This document shows, piece by piece, positions 26,049 to 37,842 of a stretch of DNA of 64,000 nucleotides. Positions within the stretch are counted from its first letter, which is position 1. The number at the start of each line of letters is the position of its first letter. Under the pieces are notes generated by a model. It saw only the letters and a list, made by a program, of their open reading frames with translations, was not told where the DNA came from and searched no databases. Both the position numbers and the translations under genes were made by a program. This DNA is from Chamaecrista fasciculata (taxonomy: Eukaryota > Streptophyta > Magnoliopsida > Fabales > Fabaceae). The DNA lies in NCBI GenBank assembly GCA_003254925.1, contig QANZ01048112.1:186225-250224 (forward strand), read 5' to 3'.

Positions 26049-28219
26049 CACACCTATCTGAATACATAAACCTAATCTCAGCCTCTCTTATTTCTCTTAC
26101 GTAGTACAGCCGCATCACTCATTGTCAACCATCTACTCTCACTCCTCCCTAAATTCCAAATCCTCATATGACATGATCTCTCTCTCCCTTACCTCTCAAC
26201 CCTCGTTCTATCTTGAATCAATTCCCGCCAATGTCATTGCAAGTCCAATGAAGATTGACGGTTAAAGTCGATGGTGGTGAGAGGCAAAATAAGGCAAATC
26301 ACCTTCTTTTTCTCATGTCCTGCATATCAATCTAAAAGTCATTGGGTCACAACTCAACTCTACAATATATGAATATTAACTTACCTTCTTTATTTTTTTC
26401 TTTTTGGAAAATAAAATTTTAATTAACCCATTGATTTACCAAATAATTTGAGAAAATTGTATCTCAAACTTTACTTGGTAAATCATGAGCCAACCAAAAT
26501 TATTCTCCATGTTATCTCACCGTACACTCCTCATATAAACAAAACCAAAAAATGAAATTAATTTGATTCAAAATCTCAAAGGAAACAAAAGAATTTGGAT
26601 CCCATCAAGAAAAGACCAAAACTTCCGTGAAAAAGTAAATATTTTGACCTCTTCACACTTTGTGGTATGTGTGTTTATCTGAGTGAGATCTATATCTAAG
26701 TGGGGAAATTGAAGAAGAATCTATTTTGCTTTTATTCAATTGAGAAACATTGATATATATATATATATCACTTATCAACAACGACACTTAATGGATAACG
26801 ACAACTAATGAACCACGATAGTTACTGAACAACGATAATTAATTGGACCACGACAATCCGCAAACAACGATAGTAAATTTATTACAATTTGAGACTCTTA
26901 GGATTCAACATCAAATTCTTATGATTTAAGAAACATTTTCACATCCTTTATATATATGTTAAATACTATATCATTAAAAGTCATTTAACAATATATCGAA
27001 ATGAAGGAATCTAGGATTCTCGTATTTTTGACATCAACGAGTTTGCTATCAAAGTTAATAATGCTCAAATGAAGGTTGAAGATATTTACAAAACTTTATT
27101 TTTTCGGTAAATTCCTACTTTGATTGATCACAAGAAAAGATGTAACCAAATTGGTAATAAAATGAAAGCCACCCAAAGAAAAAAAAACCACGTACAGCCA
27201 AAGTACAACAGAATAATATAACCAAAGAAAGAAAATGCAAGTGATACAAGAAACAATCAATATTATCAAACTTAGCATATTCAATTCAAGTCTCAAAATT
27301 AGCACACCCAAATAACAAGCAATAATTGAGGTGAAAGGGGATGGTCGGGCACACCGAGAACCAATCGAAGATCTCATTGCCCCTATCCACCATCACTACC
27401 TAGTTTGAATAACACTTTTTTTTAATTACCTCTATTCAATTTTTATATTTTGATTTAATGTCTTTTATATATCAATAATAATACAAAAAAATGTTTTTCA
27501 ATGTTGATATTGTTTGAAGATTCTTATAAGTTGTTATTGATGCATATAGATATGGTTTTATCTTTAAAACCAATGTTAATTTAAAAAGGCCAAAAATGAT
27601 ATCATTTCAGACATCTATGCAACTACGGGCAGTTGAGCCCCTTTAATGGAGCCCCTGAATGGCCTAGACCATTTGACCTGTAGGTGAAACGGTTATTGTG
27701 CGGGTTGTCCCGCATTTTTTTAAAAAACAGAATTGGACTGATATGTTCATCGTTGTTGCCTGTTGGATCTCACTCTATTCTTTATGTTTATTTTTTCTTT
27801 TGGGATGGTGGCCCAATCTTAAATCATAGGTACAAACCAAAAACAAAAAAAACAAAAAAAATATCCCTTGCATATTGTCTTTTTTATTTCGGTAGATCTT
27901 CGAATTTTTACTAAGGCACTAACGCATCATCATTCTAAGATTCCTCTTCCCTAACATCAAACCTCAATCTTCAGCCCAATACAACTTTTCAAAACAAAAT
28001 CTATCCAAAATATATTTTACATATTGGAGCCTTTGGCCCAAGAGAAAACACTTTTTTTTTTTGTAAAAAAAAAGCCCAGGGTCTAGATTGTTTGGACTGC
28101 GGACTTTACTGGGCAATTATGGGGAATGTATTTTTCCCCTATTAATAAATTGGTTGGCTTGCCCCAGCCAGGGAGAGGTCAAGTCCGTCACAAGTTTTGG
28201 CGGGTCATGCCAGTTACGA
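26049..28219 (+). repeat. Array unit, B
   Basis: Full unit of 2,171 bp. Its ORF-region variants match the 21710-23879 unit. Its late-phase variant AAATATCCCTTG (about 27860) is instead shared with the immediate left neighbour. Confidence 0.87.
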
Positions 28220-30395
28220 CACACCTATCTGAATACATAAACCTAATCTCAGCCTCTCTTATTTCTCTTACGTAGTACAGCCGCATCACTCATTGTCAAC
28301 CATCTGCTCTCACGCCTCACTAAATTCAAAATCCTCATATGACTTGATCTCTCTCTCCCTTACCTCTCAACCCTCGTTCTATCTTGAATCAATTCCCGCC
28401 AATGTCATTGGAAGTCCAATGAAGATTGACGGTTAAAGTCGACGGTGGTGAGAGGCAAAATAAGGCAAATCACCTTCTTTTTCTCATGTCCTGCATATCA
28501 ATCTAAAAGTCATTGGGTCACAACTCAAATCTACAATATATGAATATTAACTTACCCTCTTTATTTTTTTCTCTTTGGAAAATAAAATTTTAATTAACCC
28601 ATTGATTTACCAAATAATTTGAGAAAATTGTATCTCAAACTTTACTTGGTAAATCATGAGCCAACCAAAACTATTCTCCATGTTATCTGACAGTACACTC
28701 CTCATATAAACAAAACCAAAAAATGAAATTAATTTGATTCAAAATCTCAAAGGAAACAAAAGAATTTGGATCCCATCAAGAAAAGACCAAAACCTCCGTG
28801 AAAAAGTAAATATTTTGACCTCTTCACACTTTGTGGTATGTGTGTTTATCTGAGTGAGATCTATATCTAAGTGGGGGGATTGAAGAAGAATCTATTTTGC
28901 TTTTATTCGATTGAGAAACATTGATATATATATATATATATATATCACTTATCAACAACGACACTTAATGGATAACGACAACTAATGAACCACGATAGTT
29001 ATTGAACAACGATAATTAATTGGACCACGACAATCCGCAAACAACGATAGTAAATTTATTACAATTTGAGAATCTTAGGATTCAACATCAAATTCTTATG
29101 ATTTAAGAAACATTTTCACATCCTTTATATATATGTTAAATACTATATCATTAAAAGTCATTTAACAATATATCGAAATGAAGGAATCTAGGATTCTCGT
29201 ATTTTTGACATCAACGAGTTTGCTATCAAAGTTAATAATGCTCAAATGAAGGTGGAAGATATTTACAAAACTTTATTTTTTCGGTAAATTCCTACTTTGA
29301 TTGATCACAAGAAAAGATGTAACCAAATTGGTAATAAAATGAAAGCCACCCAAAGAAAAAAAACTACGTACAGCCAAAGTACAACAGAATAATATAACCA
29401 AAGAAAGAAAATGCAAGTCATACAAGAAACAATCAATATTATCAAACTTAGCATATTCAATTCAAGTCTCAAAATTAGCACACCCAAATAACAAGCAATA
29501 ATTGAGGTGAAAGGGGATGGCCGGGCACACCGAGAACCAATCGAAGATCTCATTGCCCCTAGCCACCATCACTACCTAGTTTGAATAACACTTTTTTTTA
29601 ATTACCTCTATTCAATTTTTATATTTTGATTTAATGTCTTTTATATATCAATAATAATACAAAAAAATGTTTTTCAATGTTGATATTGTTTGAAGATTCT
29701 TATAAGTTGTTATTGATGCATATAGATATGGTTTTATCTTAAAAACCAATGTTAATTTAAAAAGGCCAAAAATGATATCATTTAAGACATCTATGCAACT
29801 ACGGGCAGTTGAGCCCCTTTAAAGGAGCCCCTGAATGGCCTAGACCATTTGACCTGTAGGTGAAACGATTATTGTGCGGGTTGTCCCGCATTTTTTTAAA
29901 AAACAGAATTGGACTGATATGTTGATCGTTGTTGCCTGTTGGATCTCACTCTATTCTTTATGTTTATTTTTTCTTTTGGGTTGGTGGCCCAATCTTAAAT
30001 CATAGGTACAAATCAAAAACAAAAAAAACAAAAAAAATTTCCCTTGCATATTGTCTTTTTTATTTCGGTAGATCTTCGAATTTTCACTAAGGCACTAACG
30101 CATCATCATTCTAAGATTCCTCTTCCCTAACATCAAACCTCAATCTTCAGCCCAATACAACTTTTCAAAACAAAATATATCCAAAATATATTTTACATAT
30201 TGGAGCCTTTGGCCCAACAGAAAACACTTTTGTTTTTGTAAAAAAAAAAGCCCAGGGTCTAGATTGTTTGGACTGCGGGCTTTACTGGGCAATTATGGGG
30301 AATGTATTTTTCCCCTATTAATAAATTGGTTGGCTTGCCCCAGCCAGGGAGAGGTCAAGTCCGTCACAAGTTTTGGCGGGCCATGCCCGTTACGA
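28220..30395 (+). repeat. Array unit, B
   Basis: Full unit of 2,176 bp with a longer (TA)n near 28923-28946. It is the last complete unit before the Tat element. Confidence 0.87.
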
Positions 30396-30843
30396 CACAC
30401 CTATCTGAATACATAAACCTAATCTCAGCCTCTCTTATTTCTCTTACGTAGTACAGCCGCATCACTCATTGTCAACCATCTGCTCTCACGCCTCACTAAA
30501 TTCCAAATCCTCATATGACATGATCTCCCTCTCCCTTACCTCTCAACCCTCGTTCTATCTTGAATCAATTCCCGCCAATGTCATTGCAAGTCCAATGAAG
30601 ATTGACGGTTAAAGTCGACGGTGGTGAGAGGCAAAATAAGGCAAATCACCTTCTTTTTCTCATGTCCTGCATATCAATCTTAAAGTCATTGGGTCACAAC
30701 TCAAATCTACAATATATGAATATTAACTTACCTTCTTTATTTTTTTCTCTTTGGAAAATAAAATTTTAATTAACCCATTGATTTACCAAATAAGTTGAGA
30801 AAATTGTATCTCAAACTTTACTTGGTAAATCATGAGCCAACCA
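30396..30843 (+). repeat. Partial unit ending at the Tat junction
   Basis: The first 448 bp of a unit, including the nested hairpin near 30779-30828, ends at GAGCCAACCA and switches directly into retroelement protease-region sequence. Confidence 0.87.
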
Positions 30844-30859
30844 GAATCATCCACATGAT

Positions 30860-31400
30860 CTCGGGTGGCATAGAGAAAGGTGGTGCTAGGACCCCCCACA
30901 AAAGAAGAAAGGTGAACCGGTCCATATTGAGAATAGACTACAAAGAGACCTCCACCGAGGAAAGATGTGTCGAACCCATAGTCTTCACTGACGACGAATT
31001 GTGGGAGGTCAACCAGGACTACGATGACCCCATGGTAATCACAGCCCAAATTGGCAGCTTTACGGTGGAAAGGATCATGGTGGATCAGGGCTCTTCTGCA
31101 GACATTATATACAAGCCATGCTTCGACCAATTAGGCATTCCAATGTCGGACCTGAAAGAGCACTATGGAAGCTTGATAGGGTTCACAGGAGACCAAATTC
31201 CAGCCATCGGAAAGATTGACTTGTGACTCACCGTGGGGGAGTACCCAAGAGTGACTAGTAACACTGTGGAATATTTAGTGGTGCAGGCGCCCTCGGCATA
31301 CAATGTCCTCCTTGGGCGCCCCTCTTTGAACAAAATGAGAGCGGTAATATCCACTGCTCACCTGCGTATGAAATTCCCAACCCCACAGGGAGTAGGGCAA
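30860..31400 (+). pseudogene. Tat protease region
   Basis: The motif VDQGSSAD near 31079-31102 corresponds to the D(T/S)G-type aspartic protease active site, with the plant Tat style GSSAD. The downstream motif NVLLGRP (about 31300-31320) is the usual second hallmark of retropepsins. In the family the enzyme cuts the Gag-Pol polyprotein inside the virus-like particle. The region starts directly at the junction with satellite sequence, so everything upstream in the element is missing. This copy is a broken fossil. Confidence 0.85.
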
Positions 31401-31639
31401 GTGAGAACGAACAAAAAAACAGCTAGACAGTGCTATGCGGTGAGTCTTGAGAAGACCAACGATGAAGAACGGAGAAGAAAGACAAGGGCCATCAAGGAAG
31501 ATGAGAGCGCCCATAAGGCGGTAGAGCCCAAAGTACTGAATTGGGAGGTAGAAGACTTCAGAGATGACGTCTCTGTTCAGAGACCAAAACCAACGGGGGA
31601 CTTAGAAGCCGTACAGCTGGGAGAAGATACGGAGAAAAC

Positions 31640-32536
31640 CGTACAAGTTAACATGCTGCTACACGAGGCCGAAAAGGCTGAGCTCATTCAACTCCTAAGG
31701 GAGTCCACAGATGTCTTCGCCTGGTGTCCTGCAGACATGCCAGGGATTGACCCAAAGCTTATCTGCCACAGCCTCAATACTGATGGCAGTCAGGGAGTGA
31801 TCCAGCGTAAACGCCTCTTTGGCCAGGAGCGCCAGATGGCAATCAAAGAAGAAGTAGGCAAGTTGTTAGTTTCGGGTATCATCAGAGAAACCAAGTACCC
31901 TGAGTGGCTTTCCAATGTGGTGCTCGTCAAGAAAGCCAACGGTAAATGGAGGATGTGCGTTGACTTCACGGACTTAAATAAAGCTTGCCCAAAAGACCAT
32001 TCTCCGTTCCCTAACAATGACAAACTGGTGGATGGAACCTGTGGTCACCAAACGATGAGTTTTCTGGATGCCTTCAGCGGCTACAACCAGATAAAGATGA
32101 ATCCCGAGGACGCCGAAAAAACGGCCTTCATAACGGAGCTAGGAACATACTGCTATACGGTGATGCCTTTCGGGTTAAAGAACGCAGCCGCCACCTACCA
32201 AAGGATGATGGATCTCTTCTTCAGAGATTACATAGGGAAGAATTTGGAAGTCTATGTAGACGACATGGTGGTGAAGACCAAAGAGGGTGGAAAGCACACT
32301 GAGGATTTGAAAGAAATCTTCAACCAGCTGCGCAAGTACCAGATGAAGCTGAACCCCTCAAAATGCGCCTTCGGGGTCAATGGGGGGAAGTTCCTCGGAT
32401 TCATGCTAACTAACAGAGGGATCGAGGCAAACTCAGACCAGTGTAGAGCCATTCTGGAGATGAAGTCTCCAAAATCAGTCAAGGAAGTCCAACGCCTCCA
32501 CGACAGGCTTGCGGCTCTCCATAGGCTCCTGTCGAG
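31640..32536 (+). pseudogene. Tat reverse transcriptase region
   Basis: Recognisable blocks in order are DVFAW(C)PADMPGID near 31710-31750, a KWRMCVDFTDLNKACPKD block near 31945-31997, FLDAFSGYNQI near 32061-32093, TYCYTVMPFGLKNA near 32149-32190 and the catalytic YVDD at 32253-32264. This is the normal Ty3/gypsy RT order. In the family it copies element RNA into DNA in the cytoplasm. The region is followed by an intron-like stretch rather than directly by RNase H. It belongs to a broken element. Confidence 0.93.
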
Positions 32537-32732
32537 GTAGAAGGTGCCTAACACCTCCTCAGCAATAAAGCTTTGCAGCTACTGTCTTATTTCGAGTCTT
32601 ATTTCAGTCATGTCATGTTTTTAGTTTCTGTTCGTGTCAAAACTTTATTTGCTGCCATGTAAGCTGTCTTTCGACGCGTACTTCTTATCAATAAAACGAG
32701 TATTACTCATCGATAGCTCTCTTTACATTCAG
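32537..32732 (+). other. Intron-like insert between RT and RNase H
   Basis: About 196 bp of T-rich, non-pol sequence starts GTAGAAGG and ends TTTACATTCAG, that is with GT and AG borders and a pyrimidine-rich tract before the AG. Elements of the Tat/Ogre lineage are known to carry spliced introns in gag-pol, although the described Ogre intron lies elsewhere (between protease and RT). Whether this stretch is ever spliced is unknown. Confidence 0.5.
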
Positions 32733-32759
32733 GTCTGTTGACAGATGCTTACCCTTTTT

Positions 32760-33111
32760 CCAAACACTAAAAGCGAATAAAAAATTCGAATGGACCATGA
32801 AATGCGAAGAATCCTTCCAGAAGTTGAAAGCATATCTGGCGTCACCGCCAATCTTGGTAATTCCAGTTAAGGATAAACCAATCTATGTCTACTTGGCATC
32901 CACAGATAATGCAGTCAGTTCAGCTTTGGTGCTAGAGGAAGGGGAAGAACAGAAACCCATCTACTTCACTAGCAAAACGCTCATAGGAGCTAAAAAGCGG
33001 TATCACCGCCTAGAAAAATTGACGTTCTCGCTGCTTCACTCAACTAGGAAGTTGAGGCATTACTACCAGCAGTTTCAAATAATCGTCAGAACGGATAGAC
33101 CCGTCAAGTAG
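32760..33111 (+). pseudogene. Tat Ty3-type RNase H region
   Basis: The sequence has the pattern FEWT...CEESFQKLKAYLASPPIL, then IYVYLASTDNAVSSALV, KPIYFTSKTL and YHRLEKLTFSLLHSTRKLRHYYQ. These are the usual gypsy RNase H landmarks, with S-T-D where many Tat copies have S. In the lineage this first RNase H is partly degenerate and is complemented by the second one. Confidence 0.85.
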
Positions 33112-33680
33112 ATGATTGAGCAGCCGGACATCGCGGGGAGAATGTCAGTTTGGTCTGTGGAAATCTCAGAATATGGGATAGCCTATGAGCCGAGAAGGGC
33201 CATCAAGGGGCAAGCGTTGGCAGATTTCTTAGCAGAAATGACTGGCCCTGACAACGCCCAAAATTGGACATGGAGCGTGCACATCGATGGCGTCGCGTCA
33301 AACTCCCAGCGCGGAGCAGGAATAGTGATGCGAGCCCCGGATGGTTCCATCATCGAGCAATCAATCGAGATTGAGTGTCCGGTCACCAACAACCAAGCAG
33401 AATACGAGGCGTTGATAGCTGCTTTGAAATTGGCAGCCAACATCGGCGCCAAAAAGTTGAAAGTCTTCGGAGACTCCCAGCTGGTGATATAACAGATGAA
33501 TGGGGAATACGAAACCAAAGACCCGACTATGGTCCAGTACGCTGAAAAGGCGAAGAAGATCATCGACGGATCTGGGATTGAGGCCACCTTTAAGCACATC
33601 TCACGAAGCGAGAACGCCCGAGCAGATGAACTCGCCATACTGGCATCTAAGCCGACCAAAGGAGGCAGGGACTCCATCAT
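33112..33680 (+). pseudogene. Tat second (archaeal-type) RNase H region
   Basis: The motif HIDGVASNSQRGAGIVM lies near 33280-33330, followed by NNQAEYEALIAAL near 33388-33426, KVFGDSQLV near 33463-33489 and, later, SENARADELAILAS near 33608-33650. The acidic residues D, E, D and the late D are in the expected order. A second RNase H acquired after the first is a published hallmark of the Tat lineage. Confidence 0.88.
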
Positions 33681-33839
33681 CAAAACAACTCTTAGGGAGC
33701 CCTCGATACTAGAGCAGGACATTCTTCCAGCGGGGGAAGTTGTCGACTGGAATATGATATTCAAATATCTGAGCACGGGCGCCCTCCCTTCGAGCAAAAG
33801 CGAGGCGAGGAAGGTCACAAGAAGATCTGGCAGATACTT

Positions 33840-34980
33840 CATCAGGCAAGGGACCTTATACAGGAAAAACTTTAGTCACCCTGGAGCCAAGTGCATAGCA
33901 GGAGAAGACGTCACTCGGGTGTTAACTGAAGTCCACGAAGGACTGTGTGCAAGCCACCAAGGCCCGATGGCGATGCGGAGGAAGATCCAAAGGGCAGGTT
34001 ATTACTGGCCCACACTCCTACAAGACGCGGAAGGCGTCGTTCGTTCATGCGAGAAATGCCAGAAGTACGCCAACATGATCCATTCACACACAGCCCCCAT
34101 GAACGCCATCACTTCTCCATGGCCTTTTGACCTATGGGGAATCGACATCGCGGGACCATTCCCGATGGCTACCTATCAGAGAAAGTTTCTTATAGTTGCT
34201 GTGGGCTACTTTACAAAGTGGGTGGAAGCCAAAGCTATGGCGTCCATAACCTTGGAAGCCATGGAAAAATTGCTATGGCAGAATGTCATCATCAGGTTTG
34301 GCGTTCCAAACACGCTGATATCTGACAATGGCGCCCAATTCATGAGCAAAAAATTCCAAGACTTCTGCAAAGCCTGGAAGATTCACCACAAAACCACTTC
34401 GGTGGAGCATCCTGCCACAAATGGCCAAGTTGAATTGGCCAATAGGATTATCATACAAGGAATCAAGAAAAGACTGGAGTCAGCTAAGGGAAGATGGGTT
34501 GATGAGCTCCCCTCAGTGTTATGGTGATACAGGACCACAAAACAAACAGCCACGAAGGAAACCCCTTTTGCCTTGGCATACGGGCATGAAGCAGTGATAC
34601 CTGCTGAGGTGAACGTCCCGACTAAGAGGATAATCAACTATCCGAGTACCAATGACGCCAACTCCAGGCTCCAAGCGCTGGATAGCTTGGAAGAAAGGAG
34701 AGAAGTTGCAGCCATCAGGCAGGCTGCCTACAATCAAATGGTTAAGAAGTACCATGATTCCAAAATCAAACCCAGAACCCTTAAAGTAGGTGACTTGGTG
34801 CTCAGAACCGTGGAGAACAACAGGAAGGACCCTAGGCACGGAAAGCTAGGGCCAAACTGGGAGGGCCCTTATAGGGTCGTGGAAGCCCTGCCTGGGAACG
34901 CCTTTAGGCTGGAAACCTCCGAAGGCAGGCCACTCCCAAACGCCTGGAACATGGCAAAACTTAAGTTTTATTTCCCCTAA
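33840..34980 (+). pseudogene. Tat integrase region
   Basis: A zinc-binding H..H..C..C block (HEGLCASHQG ... SCEKCQKY) spans about 33930-34070. The catalytic core shows WGIDIAGPF near 34134, LISDNGAQF near 34316 and GQVELANR near 34423, supplying the D, D and E. The C-terminal part has KVGDLVLR and GPNWEGPYRV, the GPY/F-type module, and ends in KLKFYFP at 34977. In the family this inserts the DNA copy into the genome. It is part of a broken element. Confidence 0.9.
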
Positions 34981-35536
34981 TGAGGAAGTCTTGTACTAAT
35001 CAAATAAATAATCAAACAAGGCCCTTGAGCCAGTTGTACTGCGATTTTATATCCATGAAATCCATTTTCCTTTTTCTTTTCGACACCAAGTGTTGATAGT
35101 ATTAGTGCTGCTCGAAGGGACGCCCTCGGAACAGCAGCGGAAAGGCCCTCGAAGGAGCCTTGTGAGTATGGCACTCACCAACCATGCGGACCGTCCCTCC
35201 CTTGGATGACTAGTCAAAATTTAGCGTATGATACGCAAAACGCTCGAAGCGTGCCCATCGCGAGGCAGCACCCTAGTGTGCAAATAATATAACAATAGAA
35301 TCGTGGGAAACGCGAGTCAAATACGAAGTATAACGCAAGGAATAAAGCAAATAAAATCAAGCACGGATAAGTCAATAACGCATAAATTGAGGGCGCCATC
35401 GCCCGAACATTCGTAAAATGGCACAGAGGCCATGTAAAGTTAAGTCAAAAGTGGCGTTAAAGCCACAACAAACCAAATAAAATTTCATAAAAGGGCACGC
35501 AAGCCTAAATAGTAAAGCAAACGAAGGCGCGCAGCC
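34981..35536. other. Tat region between pol and the antisense ORF
   Basis: About 550 bp without a recognisable coding signal. In Tat elements such a spacer separates the pol end from the convergent antisense ORF. Several GCGAGGC/CGCTCGAAG-like CG-rich words lie at 35180-35300. Confidence 0.6.
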
Positions 35537-36718
35537 CTAGGCAGCAGTGGGAGGATCCTCGGTTGTGGTGGCGCTTGGAGCGACCTCGGCACTCTCGCTG
35601 GTAGGGGCGCTAACGTCCACAGCTTGAACCACGGTAGCACTTGCGGGAACGCTCTCATCTACTCGTGGTTGACCGCCAAAAGCAGAAGGCACCTCAGTGC
35701 CCTGACTTCCTTCCCCAGGAAGAGGAACCACCTCGTTGGGGAACCACGGGAATTCGTCATCACCGCCGGACTCATACCCCTTCAGTGCGTAGTTCTCAGG
35801 CATTCGACTCATCTTCACTGCGGGGTCGCCGTCGATGGGGTACCAGATGAGCCTTCCCACCACCACTTTGTTCGGACAGATCCGCGTGGTATCAAGATTG
35901 GGGTTGCGGAGCCTCAGCTGCTTAATGGCGTTCTTAAACCCCATGTAGTTGTAGCGAGAACCCCACCACTTCACCTGCCTCAGCGCCAAGTCCCTGAAGG
36001 CGTCAAACTGCTCCTTCTGCCGCTGCACCTCGGCCTCCAAGTTGGCCACTTTCTCATTGAGTTGGTTAATGAGAATCGTAGCCTCTTGAAGTTGCTGGCC
36101 CCTCCGCTCGAAACTGCTCGTAATGGACTCCTGAGAGGCCTTGGTCACGTTAAGCTCGTCCTTCAGCTCGTCGATGGTCTGGCGCATCTTTCTGGCGTCC
36201 TCGCGAACGGCATCCCTCTTGGATATAAGATCCTTTCGGGAGACGCTGTTGGCCAGCACATGCAACCCAGCGGCCAGAAGGAATCTGGCGGTTTCTTCAG
36301 CAGGATCTTGTGCGTTCTCTGTGGACGCCCGAGCCAGATCGTCCCGCTTCACCGTGGCCGCCTCTGATAGGCAGTTGGAGAGGATCTCCAGGGCGTTGAA
36401 TCCACCAGCTTCTGGGGTCGCCGGGATGAGGGAAACCTCAACACTAGGACGCGTGCGTTTTCTCGCCGCTGCCTCCCCATCTTTGGCGGCTGTAGTAGTT
36501 TCTTTCCCTTTAGAGGGATTGGTGGGAGGACGCGTGGCCGCCGACGGTTCACGGATGGTAAGGCTTCCCGGCTTCCTTGGGGCAACTGCAGCAGCGGCAG
36601 CGGCAGATGGCTTCTTGGAGGTGGCCACCACCTTTTCCTTCCCCTTGTCAGCACGGGGGCGCTTGCTTACAATAACATCGGCCAGGGACGCCTTGAGCAC
36701 TAAAACAAAGCAAAACAA
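35537..36718 (-). CDS. Tat antisense ORF, long 3' exon
   Basis: An open stretch of 393 codons lies on the strand opposite to pol. The N-terminal third is rich in Ala, Lys, Pro and Thr (AAAAAVAPRKPG). The middle (about residues 165-250) is heptad-rich and probably forms a coiled coil (ELKDELNVTKASQ, LNEKVANLEAEVQRQKEQ). A conserved-looking block follows (VKWWGSRYNYMGFKNAI to WYPIDGDPAVKMSRMP), then an acidic Ser/Thr/Ala/Pro-rich tail. Antisense ORFs of this build are described for the plant Tat lineage, where they are thought to be spliced; their function is unknown. An acceptor-like TTGTTTTAG at the right border (minus strand, near 36690-36710) fits an upstream intron. Confidence 0.7.
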   Translation of the reverse strand: MFCFVLVLKASLADVIVSKRPRADKGKEKVVATSKKPSAAAAAAVAPRKPGSLTIREPSAATRPPTNPSKGKETTTAAKDGEAAARKRTRPSVEVSLIPATPEAGGFNALEILSNCLSEAATVKRDDLARASTENAQDPAEETARFLLAAGLHVLANSVSRKDLISKRDAVREDARKMRQTIDELKDELNVTKASQESITSSFERRGQQLQEATILINQLNEKVANLEAEVQRQKEQFDAFRDLALRQVKWWGSRYNYMGFKNAIKQLRLRNPNLDTTRICPNKVVVGRLIWYPIDGDPAVKMSRMPENYALKGYESGGDDEFPWFPNEVVPLPGEGSQGTEVPSAFGGQPRVDESVPASATVVQAVDVSAPTSESAEVAPSATTTEDPPTAA

Positions 36719-37842
36719 GTGTCAGAATGCAACACAATAAAAGAAAGTCTTATACAAAAAGTGAAAGAAACATACAACGCTTTGGGTGAAAGAAGTCTGT
36801 GGTGATGAACCGCAAGGCCCCCAAGCGCTCATCCACAGTCAGATCTTTCCAGTTACACTCAAAGGGCCCTAGTCGTGGCCTCCTCCAGGATAGGGGGAAA
36901 TGGCACGTTCATCCGACGCGCGAACCCAGAAAGGACCTCTAGATCCAGACCCCTCGATATGAACGAATTTATACTGCCACTCCTTGGGATTACTGACAGC
37001 ATGAGTAAGAATGTAGGGACGCCCTGGGCGTCGATAGTAGGAAATGAAGCTGTTGTCCACTCAGCGTGGATAGAAGAAGTAAAGAAACAATCGCGCGGTT
37101 GCACGGACGCCGTCCCTCCTACATTTGGCGACAAAGCCAAGAAGGATGCTCCAGCCGTTGGCGCTTATCTGTATCGGGGCAATGTTCATTATGGCAAGAA
37201 GGTCCGTGACCGCCGGGTTGACCCAAGGGACATTGGCTAGCTTCTTGTTTTGGCAGAGGAACCACTCCGGGTGAGCCTGAAAGTCGGCTTCCTCGCCATA
37301 AATTGTTTGTTGAGGGTTTCCATCCCCTATGGAGTCCCACACAGGGGTTGAGGCGCCGCCAGAGGCCTCGAGTGTAGAACACTCCTCGTCCATCGACGCC
37401 GCATCCGGAGACAGCATCTCACGGATCTCTGTGGATGTAGATGAGGAGGAAGAAGAAGAGTCCACGGCGTCACCACCCTTCCTTTCCATGGGAGAAGCAA
37501 ACCTCGTTGGCGCTGACGGTTCGGGGATAGAACTGTGAGGCGCTGACGATCCAGAAGCCACCTTGTTGTTTCCAGCAGCTGAGGAAACAGGACCATTACA
37601 ACACATTTCTCGGAGAATGCACCTCCATCCACCAACAAAAAGGGGGGGGGGGGGAACGCCCTCGGAAGGTTGTGGTTGATCACCAAACCCAAACCAAAGT
37701 GCAAAAAGAATAAAAATGAAAAAGAAGAAGAAGAATTAGGAAACTTACATGAGTCGAAATCCATAGTGCTGGCGGATTGGAGGGGATTCCTGAAGAGAAA
37801 CTGGTGAATCTTGAAGAGCACTGCCAAGAACACGAAGAACAC
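36719..37842 (-). pseudogene. Tat antisense ORF, upstream exons and intron-like spacers
   Basis: Minus-strand coding fragments lie at 36869-37140 and 37061-37606. They contain ANVPWVNPAVTDLLAI, ATARLFLYFFYPR and YILTHAVSNPKEWQYKFV, resembling the plant 'putative gypsy type transposon' (Transposase_28-like) domain known from Tat antisense ORFs. A Ser-rich acidic stretch precedes the domain. GT/AG-like spacers fit the splicing known for this family. A 13-G run lies at 37642-37654. Exact exon borders are not determined here. Confidence 0.6.

Noticed and set aside
31163-34839. Minus-strand ORFs within the pol region (63-219 codons)
   Set aside because: Shadows of the sense pol frame. Sense motifs (YVDD, integrase D-D-E) explain the sequence.
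36141-36740. Plus-strand ORF of 199 codons opposite the antisense exon
   Set aside because: A mirror of the high-GC antisense coding strand. It has no domain, while the minus-strand frame shows coiled-coil and family-like blocks.
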